This document shows, in pieces, positions 41,267-53,247 of a DNA stretch of 64,000 nt. Origin of the DNA: Holothuria scabra. Taxonomy: Eukaryota > Echinodermata > Holothuroidea > Aspidochirotida > Holothuriidae. The DNA lies in assembly GCA_037179385.1 (NCBI GenBank), contig CM074188.1, positions 18,493,318-18,557,317 of the forward strand, written 5' to 3'. The position numbers were made by a program, and so were the translations under genes. The notes below the pieces were generated by a model that did no database searches, was not told where the DNA came from, and was given only the letters and a program-made list of their open reading frames with translations. Numbering within the stretch: position 1 is the stretch's first letter; every line of letters starts with the position of its first letter.

Positions 41267-43568
41267 CTAAGTAGCCTATATCGAAAAAAAGCATTACGCG
41301 TCGGATCGGGCGGGGCACTGTCTTTTTATTTCTAACAAACACGAGCACGTGAGAAAAGTTGAAATTCAAATGAAATGCCGAGAGAAAATGCAAAGACCGA
41401 GAAATAACTGGACTGCCCTTTGGTCATTACATTATTCAAGCTTTCAAAAAACTTAACTTGCGCATAGGAAAATACCATAGTAACTTACGCGGATAGTACA
41501 CAAGATAAAAATGGCTGCATCATATTGTCATAGTGTTGTAAGTGCTTATTGTCATGTAGCATGGTGCACCTTCCCTGACCTTTAAAATAGACGCCATCTT
41601 GTTGTTTACGAGCAATTCTCCCTTCCTTTTTTCCTAGATTCCCAGGGCCCTTACTGTTTCCGGTCACGTGTTACCGGTGAACGTGGGCGTCTACTTCGTT
41701 CTAGTTCAACGTTTACGCCCTATCCCGTATTTTCAAGGTGTGGCCAATTTCACCCTCTACAGCCTCCTCGTTGGTCTTTTGGATCAGAACATTCATTAAT
41801 ATTGATTTAATTTGGTGCGTCACAACTTTTAACCAATCAGGGGACTACATGTTTTCCGATCTCCCATGAGGTTTGCAAGCTCAGAGCCTGCCGCTCCCAC
41901 TATTTTTTTTTTTTTTGGGGGGGGGGGGGAACTCGTGCAAGAGAGCTCGAAGCAGAAGCATGCAATAACCATGTATAAACTTGATCTTTTTGGAACTCAA
42001 TCAACGAATTAATAAACCAATTTGAAAATTAATTGGATCTCTCATCCGTTTTTTTTTTCTGTTTCCGGCTACACAAGATCCGGCCCGTACTAAATCTACT
42101 TTACATCAGTGGCGGATTTAGGTGGGGGCGCACCCGGCGCGCCGCCCCCCCCCCCCCCGTAAAATTTTCCAAAGCTGATTTTTTTTTACTTTCACTAAAT
42201 AGATCATTTAGCCTACTTGTTTCTACATAATGTTCCATTATCTTATAATTTTCAAACTATGTAATTATAATTATTTTAAACTAATAGCAATTTAGAGCAC
42301 ACAGTTTCAAGTTTTCCGATAAAATGTCAGTAGAGTGATATCAAAGGTCTCAAACCTATTTCGGACCACGCCTTATGTAGAACACTAAACTTTTTCTTAC
42401 GATCCATTTTCTATTTGGGTTCATCAAATGTGTAGTGTTTTAAACAACGGAAATCCTCGTTAATGTTATCATACACTCGTCATGGAAAAACAAAAGAACC
42501 GTGAAAATGTCCATAGGCTATAGCGCACCATCGATAATGGAAGTTCAAACTGTATGCAAATGTAAATTATGTTATCAGTTGCAGTCCCATTCCTTTCCAG
42601 GTAATTACGAGGAATTCGGGAAAATTGGTCAATTTCGGGACATGTAGAAAAGTGATAAAATTAATTTTTTTAATGAGAGAGTCGACTGAGTGCATATTAA
42701 AATGTTTTCTGCCATAAATGTAATTTAACTAGTATTTTTCCTTTTACATTATATTACGGAAAAATTCTGCTATCCCGAGGGAGTGGAGACTGAATCTCAA
42801 TGCCACTAATAAAATCAATGATAACACAAAGTGTTTAACAATGTTTATCTATCATGCACATGACAATAAAGTGGTAAAGTTCACCAAGGAAAAGACTGAA
42901 AGCTACTGCGATCTCAAATGTGAATTTACAGTGCATCGTATTCTTGGTCAGATACTGTGGCGTAGCTACGAAGGGGGGGGGGGGCTTGGGGGCTCGAGTC
43001 CCCACTGGATCGCCCATCCCCCAGCACCCCCCCCCCCCCACTGGCGACCTGGGAAAAAATTAAATTCATACTAGTCGATGATAATATTCAACCCGGGCTA
43101 CCCGACTACTATGACATAGATGCACTTGCGATAGATCCACGCAGCGGCAGAGTATTCTGCAATTGTGCCCCATTCTGAATTTCGGAATAAATTCGGGTAG
43201 ACTGTAACAAGCTTCATATCTTCGGAATCTCTTGAATTTTTACTCGTCGAGCTCCTGGATAAATAATTTTCTAGCAGATTTGGAGTGGCTGAAATTAGCT
43301 ACCTTGGTGTGGATCAGTTTGCTCCTAGCGTCTGGCCTGTTTCTATCCAACTGCAGGATTCTTTCAATTCCTGGGGGTTCACAAATTTGTTCCAAAACTA
43401 TAGTCAAATGTTGTTGGAAGGAATTTGCACTTTTGCACGGTCATTGCTGCCAGTCATTGGCCAGTGCAACAACCAAACCCAAGTTTGGTCAATGCAGTCT
43501 CAAGGGTTGCAACCTTACCACTATTACCTCACAGGACCTCACTTAGATCTTGGGTAGAGTGGACATAC
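41267..43568. other. Repeat-derived sequence, no gene
   Basis: Holds G and C homopolymer runs (41923-41931, 42146-42160, 42974-42985, 43029-43040) next to phrases such as CAGTGGCGGATTTAGG and GTGGCGTAGCTACG. These phrases resemble ends of hAT-like or other inverted-repeat elements, but no complete element could be delimited. A 90-codon frame at 43285-43557 is open in two overlapping frames and has no recognised domain. Confidence 0.5.
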
Positions 43569-44107
43569 CCAGTGGTGTACGAGACGGGGCAGGGGAAGAC
43601 TATCCCAAATTTCCGTAAAATCGGACAGGAATTTGGGAAAAATTCGGGCAGGAATTTGGAAAAAAAATCGGACAGCCCTTAAATTTTGTTAAAATGTGAT
43701 TGGTTTTTTTTCAGAATATTCCTACATGTGACCGAAATCTTGAAAAGATATGCCTTTAAAATTGGAGAGAAACGTCATATAGTCAAAAAAATATTTTCAT
43801 GAAAAACCAAGTCAAGATTCAAAAAAATTGCTACACCTTCGGACACCGCAAAAAGCTATTTTTCGTGACTTTTACTTCACAGATAATCACAATACAATGC
43901 CCGAAATTGTCGAAAATCCAAATTTTTTCAAGCATTTGCCCGAAAATAGAAAGTATCATAGTTAGGGTAACATTGTAACGAAAAATCAAACATAAAAAAA
44001 TCGCCACACATTTGGGAAGCCTGTGGCTTAAGCAGTTAAAAGAAACAATCATTCTTGAGCCTTCTTTAGATTGCCCTAAATTGCCCTTCTTTAAAATACC
44101 CTAAATG

Positions 44108-44257
44108 CACTGTAAACAATTACCATAGATTTACAAGTACAAAAAATAAAGAGATAAATAAGGATTACAGAAAAGTTCTGGAAACTTATTACCAGAACTT
44201 TTATGTAATCGTTATGTTCTGTAAATTTACAGCGATTTTGTACCATATTTTACAGTG
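44108..44257. mobile_element. 150-bp MITE with CACTGTAAA termini, nested
   Basis: The left end CACTGTAAACAATTACCATA and the right end TACCATATTTTACAGTG are inverted repeats. It lies within the left arm of the composite element, and the right arm shows no counterpart. Confidence 0.65.
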
Positions 44258-44895
44258 TCGCCGATTATTTTAATAGCTTCAAATCTTTGCCGCAAAACAG
44301 AAAACGCTATATTTAAAGTAAAATTTTCATGGAAAATAACAAAGATCTGCGACACATTTGGGCAGAATGTGAAAAATGTTTTCATCATCTCCACTTTATA
44401 CTGTAGTTTTGCAAAACTGCCCGAAATGGTCAAATATTCCGGCAAAGGTTGAAAAATGCTGGGACGTTTTCAATTGACAAATTAATTCAATGGACAGACA
44501 GGAGGGTGTTCAAGTGCCCAAGAGTTTGTCATCTATCCTTCTCTACAGCCAAACACGGGCAAAGGAAATGAAAATCGGGTAGTTTGTTTTTTGATACTTT
44601 AATGATGCAGAGTGAGAATGTCTTCCCATAAGTCTGCTTGAAAATTAAAACACACCTTGTAATGTTACATTTTTCAAAAGGTAAAATCATGTATATAGTC
44701 GGAAGTTCGGGCAGTCACACAACTTTATCAATATACATTGAATTTAGTCCCAATACCAAAAGAGTAAAATTCATTACCATGTTTTCCATTCCGTTTTGTA
44801 GTTTTCCCTCGAAAATATGCAGGACCATTTCATCGATTGATACATTTTATCTGGTAATTTTCTGATCAAATAGCGACTGCTTAGATCCCCTTGTA

Positions 44896-45299
44896 CACTC
44901 TAAAATCAAAAGAGTGAACTTAGTCACTCTTTGATCGAGTGAAAAGTGTAAATTCGCTCCATTAGAGTGATAATTCACTCCAAAAGGAGTGAAGTTCCCT
45001 CCAAAAGAGTGAAGTTCACTCTAAAAAGAGTGCAATTCACTAGAGAGAGAGAGGGAAAATTCACTCTTCCACGAGTGCCTGCAATGATCGCTCCTTTTTT
45101 TAAGAGCGATCACCGTGGGCACCCCATCAAGAGTGAAACCTCGCTCGTTTTAAGGGAATTTCACTCTTTTTGGAGTGAACTTCACTCTTTTTGGAGGGAA
45201 CTTCACTCCTCTTGGAGTGAATTATCACTCTAATGGAGTGAATTTACATTTTTCACTCGATCAAAGAGTGAATAAGTTCACTCTTTTGATTTTAGAGTG
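44896..45299. mobile_element. 404-bp hairpin element built of GAGTGAA/TTCACTC units, TA-flanked
   Basis: The two halves are near-perfect reverse complements over about 150 bp each. The ends are CACTCTAAAATCAAAAGAGTG and its complement, with TA on both sides (44894-44895, 45300-45301). Each arm is itself a string of short inverted words (AGAGTGAA/TTCACTC) every 15-20 bp, so the arms can also fold locally. Sister ~190-bp units nearby lack it and act as empty sites. TA flanks suggest Tc1/mariner-like transposition. Confidence 0.82.
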
Positions 45300-45301
45300 T
45301 A

Positions 45302-45960
45302 AGCCTGGGAAATGTCATTTTCGACTGTCTCGGGGGTCAAATTTTTCAAAATTTTCTGTTGGCTCCGCACCAACCAGTGGGGAAGCTCCCCGTAGGAAGC
45401 CTTCCTAGTGGAATTGTACTTTCAGGTGAACATTTTTTGCGAACGGAACATCGAAATAGCGACTGCTTAGACCCCCCCCCCCCCCTATAAGCATAGGAAA
45501 TGACATTTTTGACTGTCTGAAGGGTCAAATTTTTCAAAAATTTCCTGTACGTTTCGCCCCAACGTGTGGTGGTGCTCCACTTAGACCGCTTCAAAGCAAA
45601 ATAGAATTTAAGTTTCAAGTGAACATTTTTTGCAAGTGGAAACTCAAAATAGCGACTGCTTACATCCCCCTAAAAGCCCGGAAAATTTCATTTTCATCTG
45701 TATGAGGGGTCGGATATTTCAAAATTTTCTGTACGCTTCGCGCCAATTAATGGTGGCGTTGCCTGTCCTACGGGAAGAATTAAATTTTCGGGCAAATATG
45801 CTCTGCCCCCAAACTGAAATGCTCCCCCTATGCCTATGGAAATATACCTTACTGAGGAGTACACTGCTTGCATCATACAGTAGGATTCCGGATTTGCAAT
45901 CCTATTATACAAAGTTCAGCGGAGTAATGAACTGAGCTAATCAGTATCTCAAAAGTGTGT
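45302..45960. repeat. About 190-bp tandem units (AGCGACTGCTTAGA...)
   Basis: Units share ATAGCGACTGCTTAGA, a C-rich stretch, GGAAATGTCATTTT, TTTCAAAATTTTCTGTACGC, then CGCACCAACC..GGTG-like and AGTGAACATTTTTTGC. The first unit is split by the hairpin element. Related fragments occur near 46075, 49380, 49640 and 60600. Confidence 0.65.
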
Positions 45961-47375
45961 TTGAATCTGAGAAGAATCACAAATTTTTCTCACCAGAATT
46001 AAAGACAATTAACCCTGGCAAATGCCATTTCTAGCCTTCTGGGAGGTGTTGGAATTCAAAATTTTCTTTGTACGCTCCGCGCCAACCGATTGTGGCGCTC
46101 CGCTTAGATACTCGTTAAATATCTACCGTATTGCATTGATGAAATTATGTATGTGACTGCACGAACTTCCGACAATAAATGATTTTACTTCTATTAGTAA
46201 AATCTGTTGAAAATGTCAAATTACGAGATGGGTTTAAATGAATTCCAAGCTAATGGGAAGACATTCTCACACTGTCGCTATGACCCGAATTACCTGATTT
46301 TCTTTTAAACCACTGCCCGTATTTGTCTCAGGATAGATGACAACACGGTGGACCGCATTGGTTGGCATAGAGCATGCGCAAGAACACATGGGTGAGTGTA
46401 CATTTGGTGTTGCGCGTGTTAACGCTTGCGCGGTTGCACGCAGAGAGTAGACAAACTGGAACCTACCGTCCATTGAGACCGTGACGACAGTGAAAGCGCG
46501 CCCACTAGTAAGCTATATAGCATAGAGCTCAGCGAGCGCGCCTTACCAACTGTTTTGACGCCCAGCCGTGATGGCATTTGTTGTAACACTGATTGAGTCT
46601 ATTGAAAAAGTGTTCGCATTCAGCGTGCGTGCACCGTTGGACATCAACAGAAATGCGGAACGAACCGTGGAATATGTGTACTAATTATACACTATGATCC
46701 TTCAAGTGCAGGGGGCCAGCATAGGCCAAGGTGACTAAAGTACCTTTTACTTTCGTAATTTATTTCTTTATAATTCATTCATTTTTTTTATTTTGCGGGC
46801 ATGAACAGGGGGGTCATGGCCCCTTTGTCTACGCCAGTGGTAAGAAGGCTAAGAGAATTGATACTGTTAAAAGTAAGCCTGAGATTTTAGGCGATAGGCT
46901 TCCCAAATGTGTCCCGATTTTATATCTCCTTGATTATTGTGAAATATGTTACCCTGGCCTGATTATGATCATTTACTTTTGTGTTTTCGGGTAAAAGCTT
47001 GAAAAAATTTGGATATTTTACCATTTCGGGTATTGTGTTGTGAAAAAGGGTGAAGTAAAAACTAGTAGGCTCACGAATAATACTTTTGCGCTGCCCGGAT
47101 GTGTAGCAAATTTTTGGAATCTTTACTTTTCATGAATTCTAGTGCCGCGATTTACGGCGGGTTTTTTTTTTCAAATTGCGGGCACGTAAAGGAATTTTCG
47201 GAAAAACTATGCCATTTTTTAAAACTCCATTGATTGTACGATTTTCTGCAAATCCCTGTCCTAATTTTTCCAATTTCCCGCCACATTCTAGAATGTGTGG
47301 ATTTTTTGGAGGCGGGGGTGGGGGGGAGGGTCAGACTGCCCCCTTGCCCCCAATCCCTAGCTCGTACGCCAATGG

Positions 47376-49600
47376 AGATATATCCTATCTAGGGTACATG
47401 GTCGATGTCATGGAATTTCAGTTGGGTCAAATTCTCCTCCATTCTTTTTTCTACAGTACTCCCGACCCTCTGGCAGATTGGGCCGTTCGGCGAAACCAAA
47501 ACTTACGGTCCTTCCCGAAGAGGCTATATTACGATTATTCACGATTATCCACATGTCTGTTGTGCCACTGTATGGATAGTTGTAGTTCCAGAGCAGTCAC
47601 TACATATACACTAGAATGCCTTATCTGAGTTAGTGCTGTTACAGTTTGATAATTCCAAAATCAAAGCAATTTGACAATTACCATACACCGTTTGGCTCCT
47701 GTCAAACCCAGATTCAGCCGTCGATCGCGCACAAGAACTGTGAAACATGTTATTATCACCATGAGTCAAACTTCGAACTTAGTTTCTATTTACGTCGCTG
47801 TGAGCTGTAATTCGCCGGTAAGACATGATATGAATATTTAAATATTGACGTATCAACTTATTAATATGAAGTGGTTGCCAGAGGGGTGCGATTTATCACT
47901 TCCCACATTGGAGTTGATTTTGCCTTTTACTTTTAGACTCCGTTTTCACTTCTGGCACGTAGTTATGAAAGAGCAGGTCAGAGAACGTTGACATACGTTT
48001 TCCTTACCCTTTTCCTACCCCTAAACTGACCTACATTTTTATAAAGGAAAAAAACGAAAACCCTGATTCGTCTTGAAAATACTATTTTAAGCATGTTCCA
48101 CCGTGAGCCTGAAATTATTTTTTTTTCATAATATAGCGAAGGGAAATCGACCGGAAATCTGATTCCTTATTTGCAAAGTATGAAAAATAACAGTTCTGAC
48201 CCGTATCTGCAAACTATGAAACCGTACTGCGAAAAACTGAGGTCAAATAATCCTTGTCCAGTGCCTTACTTCTAATCCTAACCATAATTTTGAAAACAAA
48301 TTTTACAGAATTATTACATATTTTAAGTTTTACTTCCCTTGCTACTATGAGAAAATCCGTCTCTGGAAAGTACATGAGGAATTTGTCACGGTAAAAATAT
48401 ACACTTGATTTCCTTCCTTGCCCAATTACACAATTTGATGATTGACAGATAGTAATACTCCATGCAAAAACATTTAATCCACGTCGAGAAACCCTAGCCA
48501 CAGTATGCAGAACACGCAGAGGGGGTTTTGATTACAATCCTGCCCAAAGTACCGTGTAATTTTTTTGCAACCTTAGTGGACTAGAAGCTCCGTGAAGTGA
48601 TATTAATAGATCTCCAGTAGTGGGTTTGGAAACTTGATATACCTCACTTGAATAATACATTACTGAAGTCAGAAAATCAACTTTTTTGCATAATATAGAG
48701 ATAGTTTTCACTCATAGGTGTCACCAGAGGGGGAGGGGCCCGTCCGGGACTGAATCCCTGCACGGTAAAATGTCTTGTCCCTTCCCCCGCATTAAAATTT
48801 GAAGGTAAAAAAAAATTGGGAAAATGTGTTTTAAGTCGCTGAAACAAATCATAACAGCTGAAAATTTAGCCAAATTGCTTAAGCCCCCATTCAGAGTTTT
48901 TAAACAAGTAGGCTAGGCTAAGCCTGAGAATTGCTAATCTTGTTCATGACTTTAAAACAAAAGCACAAATTTTGGCATATGTATTTAAAGAAATGAGCCA
49001 TGAAATTAGAGTGAGTCAGTTTTTCTTGACAAATGAATCATGTATCAAAAATAGATAATGCCCAGGCCCCAGATGTAAGTTCGTTTCTTAAAGGCACCAT
49101 AGTAGGCTAAAGGAATCTGACAATATGCAGTGAAGTCCTGTCTATCAAATTGTTCAGTGAAACAGCATGAGGGGCGTACATACTGCTACGACGCAGTGAT
49201 GTTTTGATGGTGAAACCTATATAGACCTACCAGTAAGATTCTATCGGGTCCTTCTCAGTTGTGCCATATATTGAAAGTGTAAGTTTCCATATATGCTTAC
49301 TAAAAAAATGAAGAACAGATAGTTCCAGAGTGACTGTGAAGTGCAATGTCCAGCAATCCGGTAGTATTTTGAGCCAAAATTTGCTCTGTACGCTTTACGC
49401 CTCAACTGAGGGGTAGAGCTCCGCTTATATAGTGCAGTACTGCTGCTTGCCACACCACATGAAAACTTCCCCTCATCATCCCCCTCTCCTCGGCCAATGA
49501 AAAAGTTTAGTAATGCCACTGTTTTCGCTTCGTTTCTGTATAACTGAGCAAAAATCAGCATGTAACAGTATACTGAGTAAATCATGTTAAAAGGGCAAGA
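47376..49600. other. No gene recognised
   Basis: Contains 47868-47912, the inverted match of 40490-40545, and a relic of the ~190-bp repeat near 49380-49430. Open frames are short and domain-free. Confidence 0.5.
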
Positions 49601-49679
49601 GAATAATGTAATCCTGTCAGAACTTGAAAACTATCCAAATGGAACGCCACCATCAGTTGGCGTGCAGTTGCGCAAATCC

Positions 49680-49925
49680 CGGGGGGCAAGGGGGCTTTCG
49701 CCCCCTCAAGTGAAAAAGTGGGGGGACAAAATCGTAATTTGCCCCCCCCCCCCCCCCAAAAAAAAAAATGAGTAGACCTAAAAATACGGTCACCTTTTTT
49801 CGGGTTTTTTTTTTTTTCGTTCAAAAAAGTTTTTCTGAAGCTTCGGAAATGCTAGAACACAAGAGCTTCCGGGGGCTTCGCCCCCTGGATTCCACCAGGG
49901 GCCCTTTGAGGCTTCGCGCTTCGCG
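49680..49925. repeat. GC hairpins GGGGGCTTTCGCCCCC in repeat-rich DNA
   Basis: Perfect short hairpins occur at about 49689-49704 (GGGGGCTTTCGCCCCC) and 49871-49885 (GGGGGCTTCGCCCCC). Long C and A runs (49742-49768) separate them. Probably parts of inverted-repeat transposon ends. Confidence 0.55.
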
Positions 49926-50398
49926 GTGCCCGCCACGCCTGCACAGTTTGATACTCATGTGCACATCATAAGCATTTTCGCCCCCAACTCTCAAACAGAG
50001 ATTTGCGCCCCTGTTGGCGTGTACATATGATTTTGAAAAATTAAAAATTTTAAAAAATCAGATATTTCCTTGGCTTGAACCGAAAAATGAAACAGTCGTT
50101 ATTTTGAGTTTTTGCTTGCAATAAAATGTTCACTTCGATAGAAAACAACAACTTGTTAACTGATCAGTTTATTACGTAAACTGTATCGCTACCAGTATAC
50201 AGATGAAATGGTCCTGTAACTTTTGAAGGAAAAGGGATACAATGGAATTAAAAACACGCTAATGTTTGGACTCATTTGTGACTCTTGGATTTATGTCAAA
50301 GTTACAGAATTATAAAAAAGTCAATGTTACCGTGCACTAACTGCGGCAGAAAGACGAACGCTGTTCTAGACCGAGATTATTATTTTTGGAGGGGGCCT
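49926..50398. other. No gene recognised
   Basis: Holds TATTTTGAGTTTTTGCTTGCAATAAAATGTTCACTTCGATAG-type sequence (split here between 50100 and 50142) that recurs at about 60480-60530 and 60710-60760, so it is dispersed-repeat relic. Confidence 0.45.
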
Positions 50399-50625
50399 TA
50401 CACTCTTACAAAAGATGTGCAGATTTTACACCGCACTGTGAAACTAGTGAACATAGCAAAGAATGTGTAAAAAATTGCACTCGTTTTTGTAGAAATTACA
50501 AATATTTTTGTAGAAATTACACATTCTGTGTTCTTTGTTGCACAAACTTGTGTAATTTTTACACGTTCTTCGCTATGTGCACTAGTTACACAGTGCTTGG
50601 TAAAATGGCATCTTTTTAGAGTGTA
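50399..50625. mobile_element. 227-bp hairpin MITE, TACACTCT termini
   Basis: The left end TACACTCTTACAAAAGATG and the right end GCATCTTTTTAGAGTGTA are inverted repeats. The interior folds: CACTGTGAAACTAGTGAACA near 50430 pairs with TGTGCACTAGTTACACAGTG near 50575. The termini match the 44896-45299 element, suggesting a shared transposase. Confidence 0.78.
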
Positions 50626-52040
50626 GAGGGGGCTTGGAACATCTGCAGGGTATAATTTTTCTAAATATGAGAATGGAAATGCCAGGCTAAAGACCATGTT
50701 AATTAATATGGTAAAGTGCCCATATAATCTCCCATATTTCCAGTTTTACATTCGCAGAGCTCTGAGAGTTTCCGAAATGGTTTTTTTTAAACATGAGCAA
50801 TCACTTCTGCAATGGGGTTCGCATTTTGAATGCAGCACGCATAGCGCGCGGAAAATTTTGTTTTTTTAAACAAACACAAAAATTAAGAAATTTGTAAGTT
50901 GATCTTGGACAGAATTCAGAATTTTATGAAAGAAATTTTGAGAAAACCTACCTATAGTTGACAGCCGTTACTAGATGATCTGGTGTCTTATAGGACAAGT
51001 TTCCGGTTGTTCGTTTTTCACGGCCCGGGAAAGCCCCGCCCCCTCCCTCCCCGTAGCTAAGCCATTGTATGAAACCATCGACCTATAGTAAGCTTCTTAA
51101 TTGCTTCTATTGTGTCTATATACCACCCATGCACTGCAATAGGGCGAAGCAGGTATGGTTGTCGACTTGCACTCATATCATGCAGTCCAAAGGATGTAAC
51201 CTATGTACGATAGGTGGCTTTGTATACAAGAAACGAGATGATCACTTCCAGTGATTTTAACCTGCGAAAAGTGTGGCAAGGCAGCAGATACATCTGTTTT
51301 GCATTACGCAAAGATAGCATAATGGTTTACACAACCTCGGACATGGGGGACGGGGCTTGAAGACATTTTTAAGGGGTTTGAAGCCCCAAAGTCCCCTCCC
51401 CTTCTCCTGCACTGCCGACTACAAACGGTTTTACCTTCAACGCCTTTTGAAAATAAATCAGGTTACAAGATAGTTTGAAAAGAGATTTCTGGTAGACTTA
51501 CGAGAAGACACTCTCACATTTCTGTATATCATTCTTATGTGTATGATTGAAAAAAGCCTGCCCTATTTCCATTATGGTTGCCCATATTCGGACAGAATAA
51601 ATGGAAACTATTTGGCACTGCATGAACATGATGAACATTCCCCCGTCGGTCCGTATAATGTGTCAATTGAAAATTAACTTTTGTCCGAATATTTCACCAT
51701 GAGCCATTTTGGGCAAAATTTAGCAAGTATATTAAATGGGACTGAGGACTTTTTTTTTAACATAATCCACCCGAATGTGTTGCAAACCTTGGTGCTCGTT
51801 TTTATTTTCCATGAAAATTTTACTTGAAATATATTGTAACGCTCCGCCCCGTACTGCTGGTGTAGGACTTAATAGTAGAATAGAGAACGACCGCTCCAAC
51901 CCAATAAAAGAGACGAGAAAAATCAGCACAGACAATTTCTAAAGGTTCAGTATCTGTAATTCACGGTCAACTTTCATTACACAGGTGCCAACTATTTACA
52001 TCGTTAGGTAAAACAATTACTGCACAACTGCTTTCCTACT
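50626..52040. other. No gene recognised
   Basis: Positions about 51690-51850 (TCCATGAAAATTTTACTTGAAATAT and neighbours) resemble, in inverse orientation, about 44300-44350 of the composite element. This is old repeat DNA. Confidence 0.45.
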
Positions 52041-52135
52041 GCGTAATTGGTAACGCACTGCGTAAGGGGTGACGCACGGCGTAAGGGGTAACGCACGGCG
52101 TAAGGGGTGACGCACGGCGTAAGGGATAACGCACT
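52041..52135. repeat. 19-bp minisatellite, five units
   Basis: GCGTAAGGGGTRACGCACG repeated five times without a gap. Units 2-4 are nearly identical; units 1 and 5 differ at several positions. Each unit contains GCGT...ACGC inverted ends. Confidence 0.92.
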
Positions 52136-52996
52136 TACACAGCTTGCGCTAGCTATACAAATTTTCTCTCGAAAATATTCTAAGTCCTAAGTCTCTTAAA
52201 CCCAACCCACGTAGCAATGCCCAACCCTCTCGTAATTCTCTAGTCCCAGCTAACCTCATTTCCTTCCACGTGTCTTTGCTTTTAAACAACGGAAACACGC
52301 CTACTCGGCTGCTGACTGCTACAGCAGAACCAATCCCCTTTCAAGAATACGTGGTCCGATCGACTGCCAAAAAGGTGAAAAGGTCTATTTACATGTAGTA
52401 CAACGTTACTCTGAATGAAATAGATATACTATGGTACAAAAATGCAAAATGTAACCCCTTTCAAAAAATAATCGCATAACCCAGCACTTGTTATCAAGCA
52501 GCTACTAAGCAACTCCCTGATCTAAGCTTTTCATGCGCTTCACCGCACAAGGCCGTGTACGGAAATCTTGGAGGCGAATTTAGCCTAGGAGAAAGATCAA
52601 ACACTTTCCCCAAACAAAGAACCAGTCTATCCAAAGCAGGTGGGTGAAACATTTAAAAACAAGCAAAGATGATATGAGCACTGAGCGCATTAATTTGTCA
52701 AAACACATTTTGTTACAATATATTTCGATTTTTCATTCAATATGTCACTGTTCTTATGTAACTTTAGATTGTCATAATTCAGTTACAACAAAAAATCAAA
52801 GCCAAAGTGGAAGAAATGGTAAACACTTTACCACGCCCCCACCCAGCAGTTTTCTATCTAAAAGGGGCCATTGACTACAAGCGCAACTGTTTAAGTTTAC
52901 ATGGTTACTACCGTTTACATCGTCGTTAATTGTATTTGCGTTAACTGGAACAGGGCCACTACCTCTCGTTTGCACGTTGTTTATTGAAATTACATG
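52136..52996. other. No gene recognised
   Basis: Ordinary-looking sequence leading into a GTTA-containing degenerate array. No coding evidence. Confidence 0.45.
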
Positions 52997-53247
52997 GTTA
53001 CCTACACCGGCGGTTGATCGTGACAAGGACGTTACCAACTTTTAGCTGGCTGTTGAAACCGAATACGAATACGCCGTTGTTAGCCTGCTGTACGTGGTTA
53101 CTTCTGATCACACCGCTGTTAACGAAATTTAGCACGTGGTTACTTAAAATTTCGCCGTGGTTACCAACATTTACTGCGCTGTTAATGATAATCACGCAGT
53201 TGTTAACTCAATGTACAACGACGTTACTACCAATGACGCCGTTATTA
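52997..53247. repeat. Highly diverged 21-bp tandem array with phased GTTA
   Basis: GTTA starts at 53097, 53118, 53139, 53160, 53181, 53202 and 53223, exactly 21 bp apart, then ATTA at 53244. Before that, GTTR starts at 52997, 53013, 53031, 53052 and 53079 with less regular spacing. Most units also end in CG just before the next unit. Other positions vary almost freely between units. Frames open through this array (7-residue repeats) are by-products of the 21-bp period. Confidence 0.85.

Larger units (their letters stand above)
43569..47375. mobile_element. Composite palindromic DNA element, about 3.8 kb
   Basis: The ends CCAGTGGTGTACGAG (left) and CTCGTACGCCAATGG (right) are inverted repeats. 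Matching inverted blocks continue inward: 43600-43690 with 47200-47290; 43980-44030 with 46890-46930 (ACACATTTGGGAAGCCT); and 44520-44720 with 46150-46340 (GAGAATGTCTTCCCAT, GTCGGAAGTTCG). The centre holds about three degenerate ~190-bp units. Flanking 8-mers agree only about 5 of 8. It looks like a decayed hAT-like or foldback element with others nested inside. No transposase is recognised. Confidence 0.65.

Noticed and set aside
43285..43557. 90-codon plus-strand frame (starts MAEISYLGVDQF)
   Set aside because: Two overlapping frames are open over the same stretch. No splice sites, family motif or partner exons are seen, and the region is repeat-derived. It may deserve a translated search but cannot be called a gene.
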